A stretch of DNA of 40,814 nt from Bacillota bacterium (GTDB lineage Bacteria; Bacillota; Limnochordia; Darwinibacteriales; Darwinibacteriaceae). Location of the stretch: contig DURH01000068.1 in NCBI GenBank assembly GCA_012837385.1, forward strand, positions 1 to 40,814, read 5' to 3'. Under the pieces are notes generated by a model. The model did no database searches. It was not told the origin of the DNA and saw nothing but the letters and a program-made list of their open reading frames with translations. The first letter of the stretch is position 1, and each line of letters opens with the position of its first letter. A program made the translations under genes and the position numbers. Of this stretch, positions 34,191 to 40,814 are shown one piece after another.

Positions 34191-35321
34191 TTAGTCTTCC
34201 TGAGCAGTGCCGTATTTCTCCTGGTTCTCCCTCCAAGGACTGGAAGGATCTACAATCGCCCAAAAACTGGGTTTGGGGTTACCCCTGCCATCGAAGAGCA
34301 GAGGGTAATCGGGTCGGTTCTGCACAGGGAAGTTGTTCTTCCAGCTGTGGCTGTCCTTCACTCCCCACCACGTAACCCTTTCAATGACATCCGAGTATTC
34401 CTTAAACAGACGGAAGATGCCGGCATAGCGGTTGGCCTGTCTGTCCTGCATCGCCTCAGGCAGCCCATCAGGGTACAGGTTCGCCCTATTGTTCCAGGTA
34501 TAAACGCTGATATCCAGTTCCGTAATATGCACTTTCACACCTAGGGAAGCATAGAGTTCCAGGGCTTCTTTAATGGCGGGCAGGCCCGGGTGCTGCAAAT
34601 CCCAGTGACCCTGCATACCGATACCGTCCACGCGCAAGCCCTTGTCCAAAAGGCCCTTCACAAGATCATAAATGGCATCCCGCTTCGGTGCATCCGCGGC
34701 ATTGTAGTCGTTATAGTAAAGCTCCGCTTCGGGATCCGCTTCCTGGGCAAAGCGGAAAGCGTACTCGATGTAATCATCACCGATGATGCGGCGCCATTTC
34801 GTATCTCTGAGCTCCCATTTCCCGGTGGCGGGATTCTGCTCAATGGCTTCGTTCACCACATCCCAGCCCTTCACTCTACCTTTAAAGCGGCCCACCACCG
34901 TCTTGATATGTTCCTCCATCCTGGCCAGCAGTACTTCCCTGCTCACCTCCTGGCCGTTTTCGTCCAGGAACACCCAATCAGGGGTTTGATTGTGCCACAC
35001 CAGGCAGTGCCCCACCACTTCCATGCCATGCTCTTCCGCATAGCGCACGAGATTCTCAGCGTGAACAAAGCGGAACTCACCAGGCCGGGGCTGCAATGAC
35101 TCCCATTTCATTATGTTTTCTGCGGTCACCGAGTTAAAGTGATCCAGCAGAGGTTCATCCATCCAGTAGTTGGACCGAGCTGCAAAACCGATCTTGAAGT
35201 GGTCAGCGTAAATCTCCTTCAGCATGGGTTTCCCTCCTGTTTCGCCCCGAGTAGCGGGAATAAGAACTGCACTAAGTACAAGCAGAACCACACCAAAATA
35301 CCAAATTTTCCTATTCAGCAC
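34191..35321 (-). CDS. GH10 endo-beta-1,4-xylanase
   Basis: 376 residues: one GH10 barrel with no binding module. Acid/base Glu158 (WDVVNEAIE) and nucleophile Glu268 (HITELDIS) are present, with AENIMKWESLQ and HCLVWHNQTPDW. I choose the GTG at 35321, set 5 bases after GGAGGTGA; the N-terminus MLNRKIWYFGVVLLVLSAVL then looks like a signal peptide or membrane anchor. A second strong site, AGGAGGGAAACCC, precedes an internal ATG at 35225 (Met33), which would give a leaderless cytoplasmic enzyme starting just before the barrel. It cuts internal bonds of xylan or longer oligosaccharides. It lies between permease pair 1 and the binding-protein gene. Confidence 0.94.
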   Translation of the reverse strand: MLNRKIWYFGVVLLVLSAVLIPATRGETGGKPMLKEIYADHFKIGFAARSNYWMDEPLLDHFNSVTAENIMKWESLQPRPGEFRFVHAENLVRYAEEHGMEVVGHCLVWHNQTPDWVFLDENGQEVSREVLLARMEEHIKTVVGRFKGRVKGWDVVNEAIEQNPATGKWELRDTKWRRIIGDDYIEYAFRFAQEADPEAELYYNDYNAADAPKRDAIYDLVKGLLDKGLRVDGIGMQGHWDLQHPGLPAIKEALELYASLGVKVHITELDISVYTWNNRANLYPDGLPEAMQDRQANRYAGIFRLFKEYSDVIERVTWWGVKDSHSWKNNFPVQNRPDYPLLFDGRGNPKPSFWAIVDPSSPWRENQEKYGTAQED

Positions 35322-35339
35322 TATACTCACCTCCGAGGT

Positions 35340-36284
35340 TTATCCCACAATTCCCGTCCGCTCCACGCTCTCCACAAAATAGCGCTGGAGGATAATGTAC
35401 AGAATCAAAAGAGGCAGGATGACCATGAGCATCCCCGCGTTGTTGATCAGAGAGTAGAAATGATCGTCCAAAAAGCCGCTGCTTGAAGCTAGGGCATCCG
35501 CCTCATCAATGGCCTTGGCCACTCTGGAGGCTGCACCCTCCAGAGCCTGCGGAAGGAAGTTGCGGCCGGCCATGAAGGTGGTCACATACAGGTAGTCGTT
35601 CCACTGCCAGACGAAGGAGAACAGAAATGTCGTGACCAAACCTGGTACGGCACCGGGAATCATCACCCGCCAAAAAGTGGTAAAGGGACCGGCGCCGTCG
35701 ATATAGGCGGCCTCCTCCAACTCCTTGGGCATACCCCTGAAGAACTGCCTCATAATGAAGATATACAGACCGCAGCGAAATCCAGTACAGGTTAGGCTCA
35801 TGAGGATAAATGGCCAGTAGGTTCCGGTCAAATTAAGCGGCTGGCCTCTGAACAGGCCCAAAAAGTCGAAGAACCGGAAATTGAGATAGCTGGGGGTCAT
35901 GATCAGCTGAGGCGGGATCATGAGGGTGAAAATGGCTAGCCCAAAGATGATCTGGCTCCCGGGGAACTTGAAGCGGGCTAGGCCGTAGCCCACCATGGAA
36001 CAGGTAAACAGCTGCAGTACACTGGTTAGGGCCGCCAAAAAGAAGGACCGGCCAAAGGCACTTACGTATTCCATATGCTCCCACATCAGCCTGAAATTGC
36101 GCAGGGTGGGCTTCCTGGGGATCCAGCGCACCGACTGATCATAAAGGTCTTCCATGCTCATCAAAGCCGTGGAGAAGCGGTAGATTAAGGGCTGCAGAAT
36201 CACATAGGCGATGCCGATCAAAAGCACCGTGCGCAGAAGAGCCACAATGCGTTTTCTCCACTTTTCTTTTGCTGCAAGGCTCAT
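35340..36284 (-). CDS. Carbohydrate ABC permease, MalG type (pair 1)
   Basis: 314 residues, six helices, EAA loop LEEAAYIDGAGPFTTFWRVMIPGAVP. It is longer than the second MalG because of an insertion after the EAA loop (ASRVAKAIDEADALASSSG, about 240-260), a feature of the subgroup found beside DUF5696 genes. ATG 36284 follows GGGAGGTG. It is encoded 15 bases after its MalF partner and 18 bases before the GH10 gene. Confidence 0.92.
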   Translation of the reverse strand: MSLAAKEKWRKRIVALLRTVLLIGIAYVILQPLIYRFSTALMSMEDLYDQSVRWIPRKPTLRNFRLMWEHMEYVSAFGRSFFLAALTSVLQLFTCSMVGYGLARFKFPGSQIIFGLAIFTLMIPPQLIMTPSYLNFRFFDFLGLFRGQPLNLTGTYWPFILMSLTCTGFRCGLYIFIMRQFFRGMPKELEEAAYIDGAGPFTTFWRVMIPGAVPGLVTTFLFSFVWQWNDYLYVTTFMAGRNFLPQALEGAASRVAKAIDEADALASSSGFLDDHFYSLINNAGMLMVILPLLILYIILQRYFVESVERTGIVG

Positions 36285-36299
36285 GTTTGCACCTCCCGG

Positions 36300-37199
36300 C
36301 TAAACGTGGTAAAAGACACGCCGCGACAACAGGCCGAACACCGCGAGCAGGATCAAACCGATGGCTACGAAATAAATCATGGCCATGGCCATGCTCACTC
36401 CATAACCTGCGCCCCGGAGCATGGTTTCCCTGATCAGCACAACCAGCTCGTTGTTCATGGCAGTGAAGGAGTCAATGACGGTGTAGATGACATTCACTAA
36501 AATCAAGGGGCTCATCATGGGGAAAGTGATCAGCCAGAACCGCTCCCAGCCCGTGGCACCTTCCACGCTGGCAGCCTCGTACACTTCCCTGGGGATGGAC
36601 TGCAGCCCCGCCAAAAAGATCAGGATCTGCACCCCAGAGGCCCGAATCACAGTGGGCAGCGCTTGGATGGCGTCGATGACGTAGTCCACCATCCCCGCAG
36701 GAAAGCGGGCAGCAGCAAAGAAGCTGCGCACTGCTGCACCACCAAAGAACGGCGCCCCTTCCGCGAGGTGCGTGACCATAATCTGGGCATAGTCCTGGGT
36801 CTCCATTTTCAAGACCACCCCAGCACCGAGAATTACCGGCAGGAAAAACAGGGTACGGACGAATGTACGCCCCCGGAAATCGCTGTTCAAAATGGTGGCA
36901 GCGAAGAAGCTGAAGCCGATAATCATGGGAAGCTCAGTGGCCAGCTTCACCAAAACCTCAGTGAAGGTTTTGGAAAACTCCGGGTGCACCTGCAGCGCGT
37001 AACCGTAGTTCTCCCACCCCTTGGGTTTCAGTTCAAAGGTCTGGGGCGTGAGCACCAGCTCGCTGAAGCTGATCACCACCGCTTGGTAGAAGGGGACAGC
37101 AAACAGGAAGATGAAGCCGATGAGAAAGGGGACCGTGAACAAGAACCCGGCCAGCTTCTGCCTCCTGGAAAAACTCATGGGCCGTCTTTTCCTCTTCAT
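36300..37199 (-). CDS. Carbohydrate ABC permease, MalF type (pair 1)
   Basis: 299 residues, six helices, MalF-type EAA loop YEAASVEGATGWERFWLITFPMM. A loop rich in Phe and Gly (EGAPFFGGAAVRSFFAAARF) lies between helices. The ATG at 37199 is one base after the DUF5696 stop, with AAGGGGGG as ribosome site; the frame open to 37244 lies within DUF5696 and is rejected. No second binding protein for this pair is in the window. Confidence 0.92.
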   Translation of the reverse strand: MKRKRRPMSFSRRQKLAGFLFTVPFLIGFIFLFAVPFYQAVVISFSELVLTPQTFELKPKGWENYGYALQVHPEFSKTFTEVLVKLATELPMIIGFSFFAATILNSDFRGRTFVRTLFFLPVILGAGVVLKMETQDYAQIMVTHLAEGAPFFGGAAVRSFFAAARFPAGMVDYVIDAIQALPTVIRASGVQILIFLAGLQSIPREVYEAASVEGATGWERFWLITFPMMSPLILVNVIYTVIDSFTAMNNELVVLIRETMLRGAGYGVSMAMAMIYFVAIGLILLAVFGLLSRRVFYHV

Positions 37200-37200
37200 C

Positions 37201-39942
37201 TCAGTTCCCCCCTTGCAGAACCATGTAGCCCACTGCCGGTACAACCAGACCTTCTGGCAGGCGGTGGGGCTGCGAGGTGTAGTTCACCACCACACGGAGT
37301 CCGTTATGGTAAGTGGTTTCACACACGTTGTGGGCCAGCACTCTGTGATCCGCGATGGCAGCGGGCCAGGCATCGCCCAGTACTTCCCGGACCGTGTTAT
37401 ATACAGCCAGCACATCCCCTTTGACATCTGGGTAATGGGTGGAAAACAGGTGGTCGAAATCGGTGTTCTTCGTCAAAGACGAGGGTTGCCAGGATAGGGC
37501 AAAGTAGGGCGCTGCCCCCGTCTCCAAGATTTTCAAGAGATAGAAATCGCCTCTGTGATCTGAGAGGTTAAACGGCTCGCCCGCGAACTCCATGTAGCCG
37601 CTGACTACCATGGGGTAAAAGGGTACCGTCTGGTGGAGAATCGCCTCACCCCTGGCGTACAGGGGTGCCTCTACCAGAACTTCAGCGTAGGGCAGCAGAT
37701 AGGCGTTGCTGCCGGCGATCATGAGCCGCCTGCTCTTCGCCAGCTTGCCCACTTGCTCGGCGATAATCTCCGCGGCCATAACCCGGTCCACAAGCTTCTC
37801 GGGGTTCAGCCGGTAGTCTGCATAGAGCAGCAGCCCCAAATCCCCCAGCGCCAGCCCGGAAACTCCGTGGCGTTCATACCCCTTAAGAAACGAGTCCACT
37901 ACGCCGCTTAGGCGGGCAGGGGACAAGAGCGCAACCTTCCGGTCGTCGATGGGCTGGTAGGTGGCGATGTGGAATGTGTTGAGAGTAGCTCCACTTCTGT
38001 CCAGGCCCCTGGGAGCATGGAGAAACTCAAAATACAGGTCGAGCGGGCTATTGCGGTGAACCTGGAGGAAGTCTACGCTGGGGTATAAACTTACGCCCTG
38101 CCCTTCGAGGTACTGGTTCAACCGCTGCCAGTCGCTGGCATTGCCCAGGGCACGCTCAAGGGGAGCCCCCCTGGGATAGACATGGCGGATCCCGCCCCGC
38201 AGCCAGCCCAGGTAGCGCACCTTGAGGCTGTCCACTCCTTCGGAGAGCAGATCATCCACCAGGAGCTGGGTCTGTTCATGGGTGGTGAGGGGTTCCACCA
38301 CATTGGTGGGTATGCCCAGCACCGGCTGCACATGGTCGAAGGAACCGATGACATCCACAATCAGAGGCAGCCCGCGGCCAAGCTCAAGTTTGCTTAAACC
38401 GTGCTTTTCCACCAGGTAGTCCTGGTAAGCCCGGGCCATGCCGGCATAGCTGCTCTCTTCCCGAGGCAAAAAGACATAGCGAATGGCGGTATCGCTCTGG
38501 TTCAGCCTGGCTTGGTACATGAGTATGGACAGCTGCCGCAGATGGATCAGTTCACCCTCTGCCTGCATGTTCACCCGGGCCGCAGAGCGCACTTCAAAGG
38601 ACGCCCACACCTTGTTGTAGGAGTCGCGCATGCCTGGCAGCATGGCTTCGATCCTGGCGGCTGCGTCTCCCTCTTCAATAATGGCTAGAAACGCCTGATC
38701 GTTCTTCACAACCCCGAAAACTGGGAGATAAATCTGTTCCTTGAGCATGGAAGAGTACTCCCGCAGGGGAATGGCGGTGTGATCCTGACCGTAAACCCTG
38801 CGGCTGTACGGCTCCGCCAGAGGGGAAGGCCGGTTGAAGTAGATCAGAGCACCGGCTCCGTCTGGAACAAACATGTAGCCCTGATCCTCCGTACTTCCCG
38901 CGCCGAAGTAGGGAAGCACGCTGAGGGCGGTGACGGGATAGGAAACCTCCTGCTCAGTCTTGGGATCCCACACTTTATCAGGGAAGCTGATCTCCTGCGT
39001 GGGGATGCGAACCACCAGTTCGTCGCCTTCCAGCAGGTATTCCATGGTAATATCAAACTGGCGCAGGTCGGGATAGGGAGGCGCCGCGCAGTAATACTCG
39101 TGATCGTAAGCCACATCCTCCGGCGTATAGCCGGCCGCTTTGACCAGTTCAATGGCGTCCTCAATATCCCACTGCATCACGTTCCACTTCAGCAGCAGCG
39201 TTGGCGTATTGCGCAGGCCTACGATCTCTTCGGCCTTGACTTCCCCCAAAGAGTCGTATTTCATGTGATCCCGGATCAAGACCAGGTATTCCTGGAACAG
39301 CCTCCGCTTATCGGTGGTTCGAAAGCGCGGTTCGTCTACTTTGATCCCCCAGCCCGCCAAGAGCTGATCGAAGTCCACGCCCATGATGCTCAGATCTTCA
39401 CCGCTGTCATAACCCTCTTCCAGGCTGAAGAGGCCGTACATATCCCGCAGAAACTTCCGATCCTTCTCCCGGGGTATGTTGGCTAAGATCAGCTCGTTGA
39501 ACCTCTCTTCAGAAATGATCGTGGGCAGGTAATCCCTATCCTGCCAAACCTTCCCGAACTTGTATTTCACCCTCAGGCCGTTTTCCAGGGGCGTGATCTC
39601 ATACTGCCCATGGACAACGCTATCATTGAAGCTGTCCATTTGCTGCTGCTGGTTGGCGGAGTAATAGGTCAGTACCAGCTGCGAGCTTAAGCGGGCTTTG
39701 GCCGCGCCCCTGGCTAGGGTCTCCTGTTTGTCACGGCCTGGAGGATTGGAAAACCACACTGCCCCCGTCTCCTTGTGCACTACAGCTATCTCCGCTGTAT
39801 CAGCTTTGTAATACAGCTCCAAAAATTCGTTTTCCGAACACAATTCAAAGCCGGCCAATTGGTCGGCAGCGTAAGCGAAGGATGCCAAGGCAGCCAGTAA
39901 CACTATAAGCGCCGCAAAATGAGTGAAAATTCTAGAGCGCAT
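37201..39942 (-). CDS. DUF5696 exported protein, possible glycoside hydrolase
   Basis: 913 residues with a signal peptide (hydrophobic FAALIVLLAALASFAY, cleavage after AYA) and no lipobox. The N-terminal half (about 30-510) looks like a large beta-sandwich. About 525-830 has strand-end patterns of a barrel: LPLIVDVIGS, SLKVRYLGW, GVSLYPSVDF, GVSGLALGDLG, RLMIAGSNAYLL; acids Asp624 and Asp701 are at strand ends where catalytic residues sit in clan GH-D/GH31-like enzymes. A short beta domain closes the protein. I recognise it as DUF5696, often found with Yip1 proteins and sugar ABC permeases. The hydrolase idea is inference; substrate unknown, though the setting points to xylan side chains or oligosaccharides. 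ATG 39942 has a modest ribosome site (GAGGGG). Confidence 0.82.
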   Translation of the reverse strand: MRSRIFTHFAALIVLLAALASFAYAADQLAGFELCSENEFLELYYKADTAEIAVVHKETGAVWFSNPPGRDKQETLARGAAKARLSSQLVLTYYSANQQQQMDSFNDSVVHGQYEITPLENGLRVKYKFGKVWQDRDYLPTIISEERFNELILANIPREKDRKFLRDMYGLFSLEEGYDSGEDLSIMGVDFDQLLAGWGIKVDEPRFRTTDKRRLFQEYLVLIRDHMKYDSLGEVKAEEIVGLRNTPTLLLKWNVMQWDIEDAIELVKAAGYTPEDVAYDHEYYCAAPPYPDLRQFDITMEYLLEGDELVVRIPTQEISFPDKVWDPKTEQEVSYPVTALSVLPYFGAGSTEDQGYMFVPDGAGALIYFNRPSPLAEPYSRRVYGQDHTAIPLREYSSMLKEQIYLPVFGVVKNDQAFLAIIEEGDAAARIEAMLPGMRDSYNKVWASFEVRSAARVNMQAEGELIHLRQLSILMYQARLNQSDTAIRYVFLPREESSYAGMARAYQDYLVEKHGLSKLELGRGLPLIVDVIGSFDHVQPVLGIPTNVVEPLTTHEQTQLLVDDLLSEGVDSLKVRYLGWLRGGIRHVYPRGAPLERALGNASDWQRLNQYLEGQGVSLYPSVDFLQVHRNSPLDLYFEFLHAPRGLDRSGATLNTFHIATYQPIDDRKVALLSPARLSGVVDSFLKGYERHGVSGLALGDLGLLLYADYRLNPEKLVDRVMAAEIIAEQVGKLAKSRRLMIAGSNAYLLPYAEVLVEAPLYARGEAILHQTVPFYPMVVSGYMEFAGEPFNLSDHRGDFYLLKILETGAAPYFALSWQPSSLTKNTDFDHLFSTHYPDVKGDVLAVYNTVREVLGDAWPAAIADHRVLAHNVCETTYHNGLRVVVNYTSQPHRLPEGLVVPAVGYMVLQGGN

Positions 39943-39976
39943 AACAGCTCTCAGCCCCTCTCATGTTGCTTCAAGA

Positions 39977-40814
39977 CTACGTACGGTGGATCGCTTCCGT
40001 GAGCAACTGTCGGATGAACATGATCACCTGTTCCGTGAGGGCGACGAACAGCAGCCCCAAGAACAGTGCGAAGGCCATGCCCATTAAGGTGGAGATGCAG
40101 GTGAAAATAGTCTTGCGGAAGTCGTACTCGTGGGTGACCATGGTGGCACCTACGATGAGCAGCACCACGGCCCAACCTAACCCCGCGGACATGAGCATGT
40201 AGTAAAAGGCGCCTTCTTCCTGAATCAAGAAGTTGCTTACGATGGTTAAGGGCACGACTGCAATGATCACGGGAATCAAGGCAAAGGCGCTGGCGATGTA
40301 TACATCCTTCAGGGTTCCCTTGCCTTCCATCAAGGTGGTGAGCGCCCAGTTGACAAAGGTCCAGAGCAAGAAGGGCAGTACAACACTGCCGATTTCCACC
40401 AAGAGGTTGATCTTGCTCAAATCAGCTCTGTTAAAGATGAATCCGGTATACTGCCTGGCGAACACAAAGGTGAGCACAACCAGGGCCAGAATTATGGTGG
40501 CCGCCAGGGGTGTCCCTTTCCGCTCTTTCTTCAACCTTTCAAAACCGTCAAAGGGATGGACGATGGCGTAGAGGCCGAAGCGCAGGCTTTCCAAAGTCTT
40601 CTGGCCGAATCTCCGGCGTTTGGATCCGGTTGCAGCCGCTTCCTGCGCGGCGGGCCGAACTCTCCGTGCCGCCCACAGCCTGCGGGTGACAAAGATTGCT
40701 GCCAGCACAACCACGAAAACGGCAAAGGCTTGGGGGAAGTATTCGTAAACCAGTTCTTTTCTGTACAGTTCGAAGGCATCGGAGTACTCAGTGCGGTTGT
40801 TGCCCAGCCTGAAG
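39977..40814 (-). CDS. Yip1-domain membrane protein (partial, N-terminus beyond the window)
   Basis: 278 residues are visible and the frame is open to the window edge, so the Met at 40714 is not the true start. The visible part begins with an amphipathic, repeat-like stretch (FRLGNNRTEYSDAFELYRKE), then one membrane helix (FAVFVVVLAAIFV), a basic cytoplasmic linker (TGSKRRRFGQ), and a Yip1-type domain with about five helices (GLYAIVHPFDGFERLKKERKG, TLKDVYIASAFALIPVII, GWAVVLLIVGATMVTHEYDF). The DGF-x-KxERKG entry motif and the DVYxASAFALIP loop are typical of Yip1 proteins. Similar proteins precede DUF5696 genes in other Bacillota; a role in organising or sensing for the transporter is only a guess. 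Confidence 0.8.
   Translation of the reverse strand, partial: FRLGNNRTEYSDAFELYRKELVYEYFPQAFAVFVVVLAAIFVTRRLWAARRVRPAAQEAAATGSKRRRFGQKTLESLRFGLYAIVHPFDGFERLKKERKGTPLAATIILALVVLTFVFARQYTGFIFNRADLSKINLLVEIGSVVLPFLLWTFVNWALTTLMEGKGTLKDVYIASAFALIPVIIAVVPLTIVSNFLIQEEGAFYYMLMSAGLGWAVVLLIVGATMVTHEYDFRKTIFTCISTLMGMAFALFLGLLFVALTEQVIMFIRQLLTEAIHRT

Noticed and set aside
38779-39486. 235-codon plus-strand frame
   Set aside because: Antisense to the DUF5696 gene, with no motif or ribosome site.

Overview
The window looks like chromosomal DNA from a fermentative, plant-polymer-degrading member of the Bacillota (Limnochordia- or Clostridia-like; this placement is inference). The grounds are purine-rich GGAGG-type ribosome-binding sites, frequent GTG/TTG starts, consensus sigma-A promoters, short intrinsic terminators, PadR/DUF2812 and XRE-cupin/potABCD pairs typical of that phylum, and a DUF5696/Yip1 sugar-transport operon of the kind found in Paenibacillus-like genomes. 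I see no tRNA, rRNA, CRISPR array, insertion sequence or phage gene. Coding density is high, and no gene-free stretch exceeds about 280 bases.

Region by region. (1) 1-1174: the start of a lipoprotein leaving the window on the minus strand, then a PadR regulator and a DUF2812 membrane protein behind an operator-rich promoter. (2) 1219-6707, minus strand: an autoregulated polyamine-uptake operon (XRE-cupin regulator, PotA, PotB, PotC and two tandem PotD paralogs), with a terminator between the two PotD genes. (3) 6800-16905: mixed housekeeping genes: a ZIP metal transporter, an isolated divergent flagellin, a phosphohexomutase, a Nudix hydrolase (minus strand), a small membrane protein, a secreted and membrane-anchored serine hydrolase, a RelA/SpoT-type synthetase, and a malic enzyme/MalY pair. 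(4) 16964-24801, minus strand: an AraC regulator and an RbsBCA-type sugar ABC transporter operon that also carries an intracellular GH3 beta-glucosidase. (5) 25024-29295: a divergent pair, cytoplasmic GH67 alpha-glucuronidase and cytoplasmic GH3 beta-xylosidase. (6) 29357-40814, minus strand: a long operon of Yip1 membrane protein (cut by the window edge), DUF5696 protein, two pairs of MalF/MalG-like permeases, a GH10 xylanase, and a 1016-residue solute-binding protein with two N-terminal carbohydrate-binding-like modules.

How they fit together. Regions 4-6 read as a glucuronoxylan-utilisation locus. The exported GH10 enzyme cuts xylan outside, the fusion binding protein and permeases import decorated xylo-oligosaccharides, and GH67 and GH3 enzymes remove methylglucuronate and xylose inside the cell. 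The permease pairs have no ATPase gene here, so a shared MsmX-like ATPase elsewhere is implied. The least described parts are the binding-protein fusion, the DUF5696 protein (fold features of a glycoside hydrolase) and its Yip1 partner. All family calls come from reading motifs by eye; no database search was possible.
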